From assembly GCA_017620455.1 (NCBI GenBank), contig JAFZQK010000037.1, positions 1 to 41,552 of the forward strand: 41,552 nt of DNA. The letters run 5' to 3'. The position numbers were made by a program, and so were the translations under genes. The DNA is from Clostridia bacterium. GTDB taxonomy: Bacteria; Bacillota_A; Clostridia; Christensenellales; Aristaeellaceae. Positions 15,812 through 22,843 of this stretch are shown here, piece by piece. Each line of letters begins with the position of its first letter. Positions within the stretch are counted from its first letter, which is position 1. Below the pieces are notes generated by a model, which had not been told where the DNA came from, did no database searches, and was given only the letters and a program-made list of their open reading frames with translations.

Positions 15812-16662
15812 TGAATGATCTTCCTCCCATCCGGACGGCCCCGGCCGCCCAGCGGAACCGGCGTTCCCAGCGCTGGAATCAGCAGCCGCCGGCGCAGATG
15901 CCGCCGCCGGAGCCGACGCGGCAGCCGCCTGCGGAATGGCAGCATTTCTGGCCGGCGGAGCCGCAGCCGGAAACGGCGCAGCCCCAGGCGCAGCAGATCC
16001 GCCGCGCCGCGGTGCGGCGGAAAAGCAGGCGGCGCGTGCCGATCTGGGTGCCGGTCGCGGCGTTGGCGCTGCTGGCGGCGGCGCTGGCGCTGCATATCAA
16101 GGTGTGGAACGACGCCAAAAGCGAATTTTCCCGGGTGCACAGGGCGCTGGAGGAGCAGACGCAGCGGGAAAAGGACTGGGCCGATAAAGTGGATGCCTAT
16201 CAGGTGAAATACCGGGACCTGATCGAATACTACGCCGCCCTCAACAGCCTCAATCCCGCCTACGTGTCGGCCATCATCAAGCAGGAAAGCAATTATGATC
16301 CCCGGGCGGTCAGCAGCAAAAATGCCCGGGGCCTGATGCAGTTCATGCCCGACACTTTTGATTGGGTCAGCAAAAACTGCGGCTACCGGAACGCGGATAT
16401 CTCCATACTGTTCGAGCCGGAGCCTTCCATCAAAATGGGGTGTTACCTGCTCAGGTACATCATCAATCATCTGGGTACCGACGATCCCATCCTGGTGGCG
16501 TGCGCCTATCACGCGGGATGGGGCAGCGTGCAGACCTGGCTGAAGAATTACTCCGCCGACGGGAGGACCCTGACGCTGACGCAGATCCCCAAGGACGATA
16601 CCCGGCATTATGCAAAGAAGGTGCTTGAAGGCTATGCGATCTACCAACAGTACCGTTATTAA
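15811..16662 (+). CDS. Membrane-anchored lytic transglycosylase (SLT domain)
   Basis: A 283-residue peptidoglycan-cleaving enzyme. The N-terminal 70 residues are Pro/Gln/Arg-rich and cytoplasmic. One transmembrane helix lies at about 77-96, then a helical linker, then the SLT domain from about 140: YVSAIIKQESNYDP with catalytic Glu159, SSKNARGLMQFMP, IKMGCYLLRYII, ACAYHAGWGSV. This is the layout of a SleB/SLT-like Firmicutes lytic transglycosylase that remodels cell wall outside the membrane. The start codon is ambiguous: TTG at 15808 or ATG at 15811, both overlapping the coaE stop, with AAGGAGA 9-12 bases upstream; the ATG is chosen. The next gene starts inside its 3' end. Confidence 0.9.
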   Translation: MNDLPPIRTAPAAQRNRRSQRWNQQPPAQMPPPEPTRQPPAEWQHFWPAEPQPETAQPQAQQIRRAAVRRKSRRRVPIWVPVAALALLAAALALHIKVWNDAKSEFSRVHRALEEQTQREKDWADKVDAYQVKYRDLIEYYAALNSLNPAYVSAIIKQESNYDPRAVSSKNARGLMQFMPDTFDWVSKNCGYRNADISILFEPEPSIKMGCYLLRYIINHLGTDDPILVACAYHAGWGSVQTWLKNYSADGRTLTLTQIPKDDTRHYAKKVLEGYAIYQQYRY

Positions 16663-18211
16663 GCTCGTCTGCGCGGCATTGATCCTGCTGCTCTGCTGGC
16701 CTGCCGCCGCCGGGGCCTCCACCATGGACAGCAGCCTGTCCCTGGGGCTGATCTCGGTGAAGACCCGGTATCTGAACCCCCTGGTGCCCGAGGAAAGGGA
16801 ATTCCAATCCGTCACGGCGCTGATCTACGAGGGGCTGTTCGCCCTGGACGACGATTATAAGCCCGTGCCCTGCCTGGCCGTCCGGTGCGACCCGGACAAC
16901 AGCGGGAAGATCTGGACCGTGACCATGCGGCAGGGCGTCACCTTCCACGACGGCACGCCCTGCACCGCCTACGACGCGGAGGCCACCATCCGGGAGATCC
17001 TGCGGCTGGCGGAGGAAAAACGGGGCGCGTACAGCCAGCTCAAATACATCATCAGCGACGTGTCGGCCAACAGCGCGGAAAGCCTGCGCATCACCGTGAG
17101 CCGGCCCTACTACGGCGTGTATTACGCTTTGACCTTCCCGGTGCTGCCCCGGGATCAGGTGCAGAGCCAGATCCCCCTGGGGACCGGGCCGTTTAAGGTG
17201 GACAGCTTCGTGCCCGCCAATTACCTGTACCTTTCCGCCAATGAGAACTGGTGGCAGACGCCGCCCACGGTGAAAACCGTGAACGTGATCTTCCGGGCCA
17301 CCAACCGGGATCTGATTTCCGATTACGAGTACAACCGGGTGGACGCGGCCATCACCCGCTCCGCCTCCGCCGGGCAGTACCAGACGGGGCTGACCAACCT
17401 GAACATCGCCTACCGCACCCGACAGTTGGAGGTGCTGCTGCTCAACCACAACGCCTCCATCGCCTTCCCGCTGGACAATCCCCTGGTGCGCAAGGCCATC
17501 CGCTGCGCCATCGACTTTGACGCCATCGCCAACAGCGTGTACATGGGCATGGCCCGGCGGACCGATACGCCCATGCCCGTAGGCACCTGGATGTACCGGG
17601 ACAGCGACGAATACGGCTACGACCCGGACAAGGCCCGGGCGCTGCTGGAGGAGGCCGGATGGAAGGCGGACCCGGAAAGGGACAACGGCATTCGCCATAC
17701 CACCGTCACCGTCAAGGGCGAAAGCAAGGACCGGCGGCTGCGGCTGCGGCTCTACGTCTATGAGGAACAGGACAACGCCGTGCGGCTGCAGGTGGCCAAC
17801 AAGATCGCGGATTACCTGCAGGCGGTGGGCATCGAGGTGGCCGTTACGGTGGCCAACTTCAGCAATGTGAAGGAGCATCTGGAAGCCCGGAATTTCGATA
17901 TGGCCATCGCCGCTTTCCAGATGGACACGGTGCCGGACCCGGGATTCCTGCTCATGAGCGGGAACACGGGGAACTACGTGAGCTATAAATCCTCGGAAAT
18001 GGATAAGCTCTTCAAGACCCTGCGGACCGCCAAGGAATTTGACGAATACCAGAGCACCCTCTGGCAGATCCAGGATCTGTTCGCCGCGGACTGCCCTTTC
18101 ATCTGCATGTATTACCGGGGCGGCGCGCTGCTGACCCGGAAGGTGTTCACCACCGTGCGGGACGTGCGGGAGCCGGAGATCCTGCGGGGCATCGAGGGCA
18201 TCGGCAACTGA
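16634..18211 (+). CDS. Oligopeptide-type ABC transporter substrate-binding protein (SBP_bac_5)
   Basis: A 525-residue exported binding protein of the OppA/DppA class. The signal sequence is LVCAALILLLCWPAAAGAS; the Cys is not in a convincing lipobox, so release after AGA is as likely as lipidation. Family motifs: LNPLVPEEREFQSVTALIYEGLF, WTVTMRQGVTFHDGTPCTAYD, GTGPFKV, DNPLVRKAIRCAID, and a late YKSSEMDKLF. No permease or ATPase genes are adjacent. It may feed a transporter elsewhere, and its place behind a lytic transglycosylase suggests cell-wall peptide recycling (inference). ATG 16634 is preferred over 16610 because it leaves a normal signal peptide; either overlaps the preceding gene. 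Confidence 0.87.
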   Translation: MRSTNSTVIKLVCAALILLLCWPAAAGASTMDSSLSLGLISVKTRYLNPLVPEEREFQSVTALIYEGLFALDDDYKPVPCLAVRCDPDNSGKIWTVTMRQGVTFHDGTPCTAYDAEATIREILRLAEEKRGAYSQLKYIISDVSANSAESLRITVSRPYYGVYYALTFPVLPRDQVQSQIPLGTGPFKVDSFVPANYLYLSANENWWQTPPTVKTVNVIFRATNRDLISDYEYNRVDAAITRSASAGQYQTGLTNLNIAYRTRQLEVLLLNHNASIAFPLDNPLVRKAIRCAIDFDAIANSVYMGMARRTDTPMPVGTWMYRDSDEYGYDPDKARALLEEAGWKADPERDNGIRHTTVTVKGESKDRRLRLRLYVYEEQDNAVRLQVANKIADYLQAVGIEVAVTVANFSNVKEHLEARNFDMAIAAFQMDTVPDPGFLLMSGNTGNYVSYKSSEMDKLFKTLRTAKEFDEYQSTLWQIQDLFAADCPFICMYYRGGALLTRKVFTTVRDVREPEILRGIEGIGN

Positions 18212-18255
18212 CGCCCGGCGGGCGCATATACTGCCCCCGAGGGGGGTGGAAAGCA

Positions 18256-18507
18256 GTGAGCCTGTCGGAGTTGCGCACCAAGGACGTGGTGAATACCCTG
18301 GACGGGAAACGGCTTGGCAAGGTGATGGACATCGAGTTCGATCCCCGGGACGGGCGGGTGGAGGCCATCGTGGTGCCCGGCGAATTCCGGGTGGGCAGCC
18401 TGATCCGGGGCGAAAAATGCGGCATCGTGATCCCGTGGCAGCACATCTGCCGGATCGGGGAAAACGTGATCCTGGTGGAGCTGGAACCGGGAGACATCCT
18501 GGAATGA
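18256..18507 (+). CDS. YlmC/YmxH-family PRC-barrel protein
   Basis: An 83-residue single-domain PRC-barrel protein: MSLSELRTKDVVNTLDGKRLGKVMDIEFDP with the G-K-xG-x(3)-D core, then IVIPWQHICRIGENVILVE. It matches the small YlmC/YmxH sporulation-associated proteins of Firmicutes; function is poorly known. The GTG at 18256 follows GGGGGGTGG at about 8 bases. The gene lies 44 bases after the binding-protein gene and ahead of nrdR, as commonly seen near nrdR in Clostridia. Confidence 0.88.
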   Translation: MSLSELRTKDVVNTLDGKRLGKVMDIEFDPRDGRVEAIVVPGEFRVGSLIRGEKCGIVIPWQHICRIGENVILVELEPGDILE

Positions 18508-18520
18508 CTTTTTCGAAACA

Positions 18521-18565
18521 AATTTGTAATAGAATATTTACAAATTCAAAACCATCGGGTATAAT
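18521..18565 (+). promoter_or_regulatory. nrdR promoter with overlapping inverted repeat
   Basis: -35 TTTACA (18537-18542), 17-base spacer, -10 TATAAT (18560-18565): a near-consensus vegetative promoter. A perfect inverted repeat AATTTGTAA-N8-TTACAAATT (18521-18529 and 18538-18546) covers the -35 box, and the palindrome ACAAATTTGT (18518-18527) overlaps its left half. It is a plausible operator, but it does not match the known NrdR box well enough to name the regulator. Confidence 0.78.
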
Positions 18566-18626
18566 GAACGCGGAACAGACGCCGCAGGCAATGCCGGCGT
18601 GAAACAAAAGAAGGGTGAAAAAAGCC

Positions 18627-19094
18627 ATGAAATGTCAATTCTGCAACTGCGCAGACAGCCGGGTGGTGGATTCGCGCCCCACGGACGACGGGAACTCCAT
18701 CCGCCGCCGCCGGGAGTGCATCAGCTGCGGCCGCAGGTTCACCACCTATGAAAAAATCGAGGTCCAGCAGCTGCTGGTGATCAAAAAGGATAATTCCCGG
18801 GAGCTGTTTGATCCCAAGAAGGTGCGCAGCGGCATCATCGCCGCCTGCCACAAACGGCCCGTATCCGCGGCGGACATTGAAAAGATCGTCAATTCCATCG
18901 AGCAGCTGGCCTACAACAACCTCCAGGAGGAGATCACCACCCGCCAGATCGGCGAAATGGTGATGGAGGAGCTGCGCAAGCTGGACGAAGTGGCGTATAT
19001 CCGTTTCGCTTCGGTGTACCGCTCCTTCACCGATATCCCCACTTTCATGAACGAATTGAAAGCATTGGTGGACAAGGACGAAAAAAAGGAATAA
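18627..19094 (+). CDS. nrdR: Transcriptional repressor NrdR
   Basis: A 155-residue repressor of ribonucleotide reductase genes. The N-terminal zinc ribbon has MKCQFC and CISCGRRF pairs with DSRPTDDGNSIRRRREC between them. The ATP-cone spans about residues 49-139: VIKKDNSRELFDPKKVRSGI, CHKRPVS, IGEMVMEELRKLDEVAYIRFASVYRSF. ATP/dATP binding to the cone sets its DNA-binding state. The ATG at 18627 follows AAGAAGGG; the in-frame GTG at 18615 lies within that site. It has its own strong promoter. No nrd genes are in the window. Confidence 0.97.
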   Translation: MKCQFCNCADSRVVDSRPTDDGNSIRRRRECISCGRRFTTYEKIEVQQLLVIKKDNSRELFDPKKVRSGIIAACHKRPVSAADIEKIVNSIEQLAYNNLQEEITTRQIGEMVMEELRKLDEVAYIRFASVYRSFTDIPTFMNELKALVDKDEKKE

Positions 19095-19120
19095 CCGGAA
19101 AAAAACGTGAAAAATAATGC

Positions 19121-19149
19121 TTGCATTTTACTCCGGGGTATGCTATACT
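19121..19149 (+). promoter_or_regulatory. rpmB promoter
   Basis: -35 TTGCAT (19121-19126), 17-base spacer, -10 TATACT (19144-19149). The leader of about 70 bases contains a small hairpin CGCGG-TTTT-CCGCG and a CCCCGGGG palindrome running into the GGGGAGG ribosome site. Confidence 0.82.
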
Positions 19150-19224
19150 GTTCAAGCTGTCAATCGGACGAATCGCGGTTTTCCGCGTTGCCGTAAGCGT
19201 AATTCCCCCGGGGAGGTAATGACA

Positions 19225-19455
19225 ATGGGCAAGTTTTGTGAAGTGTGCGAAAAGGGCCTGATGACCGGCCACAACGTGAGCCACTCCAACCGCAAGAGCA
19301 GCCGCACCTGGGCGCCCAACGTCCAGAAGGTCCGCGTGATCGTGAACGGCCGGCCCATGCGGCTGAACGTGTGTACCCGCTGCCTGCGCAGCGGCTATGT
19401 GCAGCGGGCTCTGCCTTCTGTGAGCGGCGAAGCCGCCGTCACCGAAGAGGCCTGA
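19225..19455 (+). CDS. rpmB: 50S ribosomal protein L28 (zinc-binding form)
   Basis: A 76-residue ribosomal protein L28. It has the typical start MGKFCEVCEKG, then GHNVSHSNRKSSRTW, VQKVRV and MRLNVCTRCLRSG. Four cysteines (C5, C8, C50, C53) make it the zinc-binding C+ form; many bacteria carry a C- paralogue for zinc shortage, not seen here. The ATG at 19225 is 8 bases from GGGGAGG; an ATG two codons earlier is too close to that site. It is a single-gene unit with its own promoter and terminator. Confidence 0.96.
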   Translation: MGKFCEVCEKGLMTGHNVSHSNRKSSRTWAPNVQKVRVIVNGRPMRLNVCTRCLRSGYVQRALPSVSGEAAVTEEA

Positions 19456-19477
19456 TTTCCCTTTCGTCACCGCAATG

Positions 19478-19504
19478 AGCCGCCTGAACAACGGGCGGCT
19501 TTTT
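19478..19504 (+). terminator. rpmB terminator
   Basis: AGCCGCC (19478-19484) pairs with GGCGGCT (19494-19500), followed by TTTT. Confidence 0.9.
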
Positions 19505-19535
19505 GCGTGCTTTTTTTGAAAATGTAAAGGAAACG

Positions 19536-19600
19536 TGACATCCGGCCGCCGGGATGTCAGCTTCGATTGATTGACGGAGCCGTATTCCGGGGCATATAAT
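19536..19600 (+). promoter_or_regulatory. Promoter and upstream inverted repeat of the regulator/ABC operon
   Basis: -35 TTGACG (19571-19576), 18-base spacer, -10 TATAAT (19595-19600). Just upstream lies an inverted repeat TGACATCC-N8-GGATGTCA (19536-19543 and 19552-19559), a possible binding site for the regulator encoded next. Role inferred from position only. Confidence 0.68.
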
Positions 19601-19621
19601 GGGCGCGGAGGTGAGAAAAGT

Positions 19622-20041
19622 ATGATTCATGAGAATATTTCGACCCTTCGGAAAAAACGGAAGCTGACCCAGGAAGCCCTGGGGGAAAGCGTGGGGGTGT
19701 CCCGCCAGACCGTGGCCAAATGGGAAAGCGGCGAAAGCACGCCGGACCTGGAGGCGGCGGGAAGGCTGGCGGCGGTGCTGGACGTGACGCTGGACGATTT
19801 GACCAACGCGCCCATGCTGCCGGATGCGGAGGCGGACGTCCCCCGGGGCAAGTATGTGTTCGGGCTGGTCACGGTGGGAGACAAGGGCCAGATCGTGATC
19901 CCGGTGCGGGCGCGGCGGGTGTTCCGCATCAATCCCGGGGATCAGCTGCTGGTCCTGGGGGACGAGGGCCGGGGCTTGGCCCTGGTGGACGCAAAATTCT
20001 TTCTGAAAATGGCGGAGGACATCAAGCATGGCGGCAAATGA
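19622..20041 (+). CDS. XRE-family regulator fused to an AbrB/MazE-like domain
   Basis: A 139-residue transcriptional regulator with two DNA-binding modules. Residues 5-60 are an XRE helix-turn-helix: ISTLRKKRKLTQEALGESVGVSRQTVAKWESG. Residues 80-122 form an AbrB/SpoVT swapped-hairpin-like domain: VTVGDKGQIVIPVRARRVFRINPGDQLLVLGDEG. A site-specific XRE part joined to an AbrB-type part is uncommon as far as I know. The ATG at 19622 follows GGAGGTG at 8-9 bases. It overlaps the ABC ATPase gene by 14 bases and so probably regulates this small exporter operon, like YtrA-type local regulators do with a different fold. Confidence 0.88.
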   Translation: MIHENISTLRKKRKLTQEALGESVGVSRQTVAKWESGESTPDLEAAGRLAAVLDVTLDDLTNAPMLPDAEADVPRGKYVFGLVTVGDKGQIVIPVRARRVFRINPGDQLLVLGDEGRGLALVDAKFFLKMAEDIKHGGK

Positions 20042-20888
20042 ATTTCCCCTGAGCGTGAGGGGGCTGACGAAAATCTATCCGTCCTTCCGGCTGGACGGCG
20101 TATCCTTCGATCTGCGGCCCGGGGCCGTAACGGGCTTTATCGGCCGCAACGGCGCGGGCAAGACCACCACCCTCAATTCCCTGCTGGGCTTCGTCCGCCC
20201 GGACGGGGGCGAAGCCTTGTTCTGGGGCATGGACATAGGGCGGCATGCGGACGCGATCAAATGGCGCATCGGCTTTGTGTCCGCGGGGATGACCTATTAC
20301 ACCCGGAAAAAAATCAGGACCATTACGGAAGTGACCAAATCCTTCTATCCCGGATGGAGCGACGATACATACGGGAAGTACATGCGGCGCTTCGGCCTGG
20401 AGGAGAGCAAGACCCCGGCGGCGCTGTCCAACGGGATGAAGATCAAATACGCCCTGGCGCTGGCCCTCTCCCACGGGGCGGAGCTGCTGATCCTGGACGA
20501 GCCCACCAGCGGCCTGGACCCAGTATCCCGGGAGGAGCTGACGGAGATCTTCCTTTCGCTGAAGGATGAAGGGAAAACCATCCTGTTTTCCACTCACATC
20601 ACAGCCGATCTGGAAAAGTGCGCCGACCGGATCCTCTACATCCGGGCGGGCAGACTGGCGGCAGACAGCGCCATGGACGATTTTGCCGGCGCCTACCGCA
20701 TCGCGGCTTTTGACGGGGAAGCGCCCGCGGAAATGAAAAGCGCCGCCCTGGGCATCTGCCGCACCCGGAAGGGCGGCACGGCGTTGCTGAAAAAGGAGGA
20801 CGCCGCGGCGATCTGCGCCGACTGGCAGATCCCCACTTTGGACGAGATCATGACCCATCTGGACCGGGAGGAGGCGGAGGACGCATGA
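20028..20888 (+). CDS. ABC transporter ATP-binding protein (YtrB-like)
   Basis: A 286-residue ABC-2-type ATPase. Walker A is GRNGAGKTTT (about residues 39-48), the signature is unusual (LSNGMKIKYALA, in place of LSGGQ), Walker B is LLILDEPTSGLDP, and the switch is STHITADLEKCAD. The LSNGM or LSKGM form is typical of the YtrB/BcrA-related exporters. With the next gene it forms a two-component efflux or antibiotic-response pump. The ATG at 20028 overlaps the regulator gene; GGAGG lies about 10 bases before it. The substrate cannot be told from sequence. Confidence 0.92.
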   Translation: MAANEFPLSVRGLTKIYPSFRLDGVSFDLRPGAVTGFIGRNGAGKTTTLNSLLGFVRPDGGEALFWGMDIGRHADAIKWRIGFVSAGMTYYTRKKIRTITEVTKSFYPGWSDDTYGKYMRRFGLEESKTPAALSNGMKIKYALALALSHGAELLILDEPTSGLDPVSREELTEIFLSLKDEGKTILFSTHITADLEKCADRILYIRAGRLAADSAMDDFAGAYRIAAFDGEAPAEMKSAALGICRTRKGGTALLKKEDAAAICADWQIPTLDEIMTHLDREEAEDA

Positions 20889-21541
20889 AAAAGCTGCTGA
20901 GGAAGGAATTTCGGCTCTGCATGCACCCGGCGGCGCTGATCATGCTGGGGCTGAGCGCCCTGGTGCTGATCCCCAATTATCCCTACGCGGTGAGCTTTTT
21001 TTACATGACGCTGGGCATCTACTTCATCTGCCTGGACGGCCGGGAAAACCACGACGCGGCCTACACCCTGACGCTGCCGGTTTCCAGGAAGCAGGCGGTG
21101 CTGGGGCGGATGCTGTTCGCCTGCTGCCTGGAGGGGGCGCAGCTGCTGCTGTGCGGCGCGATGGTGCTGCTGAACCGGAAGATTTTCGGCGGCGAGCCCA
21201 ATCAGGCGGGCATGGACGCCAATCTGGCGGTGATCGGGCAGGGGCTGATCGTGTTCGGGCTGTTCAATCTGATCTTCTTCCCCTCCTGGTACCGGGACGT
21301 CAACAAGATCGGCGGCGCGTTCCTCAAGGCTTCGGCGGCGGTGTTCCTGTATATCGCCTTGGGGGTGGTGGCTACCTACGCCCTGCCCTTCGTGCGGGAC
21401 CGGCTGGACAACGGAAAGCCCGAGTGCCTCGCGGCGCGGGTGATCTACACCGCGGCGGCGCTGGCGTTTTTCCTTACGGCCACGGCGTTTGCCTGCCGGC
21501 TGTCGGTAAGCCGGTATGAAAAGCTGGATCTGACATTGTAA
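20885..21541 (+). CDS. ABC-2 type transporter permease
   Basis: A 218-residue membrane protein with about six predicted transmembrane helices (for example AALIMLGLSALVLIP, AVSFFYMTLGIYFICL, AAVFLYIALGVVATYALP, AALAFFLTATAFACRL). DAAYTLTLPVSRKQAVLGRML after the second helix is the recognisable loop of the ABC-2 permease group. It overlaps the ATPase gene by four bases (ATGA), so the two are translationally coupled subunits of one exporter. A terminator follows. Confidence 0.88.
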   Translation: MKKLLRKEFRLCMHPAALIMLGLSALVLIPNYPYAVSFFYMTLGIYFICLDGRENHDAAYTLTLPVSRKQAVLGRMLFACCLEGAQLLLCGAMVLLNRKIFGGEPNQAGMDANLAVIGQGLIVFGLFNLIFFPSWYRDVNKIGGAFLKASAAVFLYIALGVVATYALPFVRDRLDNGKPECLAARVIYTAAALAFFLTATAFACRLSVSRYEKLDLTL

Positions 21542-21554
21542 AAACTGCCGTTCC

Positions 21555-21587
21555 AAAAGCCCGGGGCTTGAGCGCGCCGGGCTTTTG
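21555..21587 (+). terminator. Terminator of the ABC exporter operon
   Basis: AAAAGCCCGG (21555-21564) pairs with CCGGGCTTTT (21577-21586); the right arm ends in TTTT. The A-rich left flank could also let it work in the opposite direction. Confidence 0.85.
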
Positions 21588-21596
21588 TGGTATATT
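21568..21596 (+). promoter_or_regulatory. Promoter of the phosphodiester glycosidase gene, embedded in the terminator
   Basis: -35 TTGAGC (21568-21573), 17-base spacer, -10 TATATT (21591-21596). The -35 lies in the loop of the preceding terminator hairpin, so the two signals overlap. Confidence 0.6.
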
Positions 21597-21633
21597 GGTT
21601 TTGAAAAAAACGGCGTAGCGGGGAGGCGGGAAA

Positions 21634-22491
21634 GTGAAAAAATGGATCGCGCTGCTGCTGTTGCTGCTGCTGCTCCCGGCGGCCGCGCTGGGGGAGGAAG
21701 CCTATACGGTGACGGAGCGGGAAAAGGGTTTTTCCTATGAATCCGAAACCCTGAAATACACCATGGAAACCTGCAAGGTGAACGGCAGCAAGTGCTACCT
21801 GACCACCGTATGGATGCAGGACCCGGGCCGGCAGATCCGCAAGGCGATCTCCCCCTGGCACGAAGCCCTGGCGGAGGCGGAAGAGCTGGCCGCCAAGGTC
21901 CCCGGCGCGGCCCTGGCCATCAACGGCAGCGGCTATGTGAGCCCCCGGTATCCCGACATCCCGGAAACCTATCCCGGCGAAAGCGAGGATTATTATTATA
22001 CTCCCCTGGGGTCGCTGACGGTGGTGGACGGGGAAGTATTGCGGGATCTGACGGGCATCGCTTATTACGGGCTGACGCTGGAGGAGGACGGGCTGCACCT
22101 GTATATTGGGGAGGATAACGAAAGCGTGCTGGCCCGGCATCCCATCCAGACCTGGTCATTCTACGAGGGCTGCCCCATGGCCCTGGACGGGAAGGACATC
22201 CTGGACCACGAATGGCCCTTTGCCGGCGTTCGCGCCATCCGCACCATCATTGCCAGGCTGAAGGAAGAAAACACCTACCTGATCCTCACCGCCACCTCCC
22301 GCCACGGCCTGACCCTGATCGAAGCCAACGATTTCCTGCTGGGGGAGTACGATACCGAATGGATCTACGACCTGGACGGCGGGCCGTCCTCGGCGCTGCT
22401 GCGCCGCAGGCCGAACCGGAAAAAGCTCAAGCTGGTGGAGATCTCCCACGGCACCCAGAAGATCGTGGACGTGATGGCGTTCACGGAATGA
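21634..22491 (+). CDS. Secreted phosphodiester glycosidase (NAGPA domain)
   Basis: A 285-residue exported protein. The signal peptide has a striking leucine run (ALLLLLLLLP) and AALG cleavage. The mature part matches the phosphodiester glycosidase/NAGPA domain: ALAINGSGYVSPRYPD, SLTVVDGEVL, VRAIRTIIARLKEE, DFLLGEYDTEWIYDLDGGPSSAL with the conserved DGG-SS near the C-terminus. In bacteria this domain is found in cell-surface and exopolysaccharide genes and is thought to remove sugar-1-phosphodiester caps. The GTG start follows GGGAGGCGGG. It is a single-gene unit and its transcript runs into the structured element B. Confidence 0.83.
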   Translation: MKKWIALLLLLLLLPAAALGEEAYTVTEREKGFSYESETLKYTMETCKVNGSKCYLTTVWMQDPGRQIRKAISPWHEALAEAEELAAKVPGAALAINGSGYVSPRYPDIPETYPGESEDYYYTPLGSLTVVDGEVLRDLTGIAYYGLTLEEDGLHLYIGEDNESVLARHPIQTWSFYEGCPMALDGKDILDHEWPFAGVRAIRTIIARLKEENTYLILTATSRHGLTLIEANDFLLGEYDTEWIYDLDGGPSSALLRRRPNRKKLKLVEISHGTQKIVDVMAFTE

Positions 22492-22514
22492 AAACGGAAT
22501 ACCGAACGAAAAAC

Positions 22515-22545
22515 AGCCGCACCGGATAGGATCGCCGGTGCGGCT
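22515..22545 (-). terminator. Left flanking hairpin of element B (minus-direction terminator)
   Basis: AGCCGCACCGG (22515-22525) pairs with CCGGTGCGGCT (22535-22545). On the minus strand it is followed by GTTTTTCG, giving a terminator for the minus-strand phosphorylase genes. Bases 22517-22545 recur identically at 22799-22827. Confidence 0.8.
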
Positions 22546-22797
22546 CAGTCTGTCGACAAAGTGCCTTAGGGTAGTATGAAGGGGCCGCAGCCCCTTCATC
22601 AACCATCCGCAGGACCGGGTTCGCCGGTCCGAGGAGCAGTCAGAATGACTGCTTCCTATATCAATTTATGGCCGTAAAAAGAGCATTTCCGGGCATACTT
22701 GCTCGGAAATGCCTTTTTACAATAAATTGATGTGTCGAAGGAAAGGACGGTTTTCAGGCCTTTCCTTCGCAGGGTGTCGACTTTGTCGACACCCTGA
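22545..22797 (-). repeat. Structured repeat element, copy B (about 253 bp)
   Basis: Same element as 5953-6202, in reverse orientation, filling the gap between convergent genes ending at 22491 and 22844. Read on the minus strand it starts TCAGGGTGTCGA (22797-22786) and ends TCGACAGACTGA (22556-22545). Stems in the same order: CAGGGTGTCGAC/GTCGACACCCTG (22770-22796); CGAAGGAAAGG/CCTTTCCTTCG (22736-22769); ATCAATTTAT/ATAAATTGAT (22660-22731) enclosing GTAAAAAG/CTTTTTAC and GCATTTCCG/CGGAAATGC; AGGAGCAGTCA/TGACTGCTTCCT (22632-22657); GGACCGG/CCGGTCC (22612-22630); ATGAAGGGGC/GCCCCTTCAT (22576-22599). Most stems differ in sequence from copy A yet still pair; the single-stranded GGCCA beside the third stem is kept. 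Confidence 0.85.
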
Positions 22798-22798
22798 T

Positions 22799-22835
22799 CC
22801 GCACCGGATAGGATCGCCGGTGCGGCTGCATTTTT
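22799..22835 (+). terminator. Right flanking hairpin of element B (plus-direction terminator)
   Basis: CCGCACCGG (22799-22807) pairs with CCGGTGCGG (22817-22825), followed by CTGCATTTTT. It ends plus-strand transcripts from the phosphodiester glycosidase gene. It is a 29-base identical duplicate of 22517-22545. Confidence 0.82.
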
Positions 22836-22843
22836 CCGATGGA

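Noticed and set aside
18212..18255. A sporulation-sigma promoter (CATATACT as a -10) before the ymxH-like gene
   Set aside because: No matching -35 was found at the right distance; one box alone is too weak.
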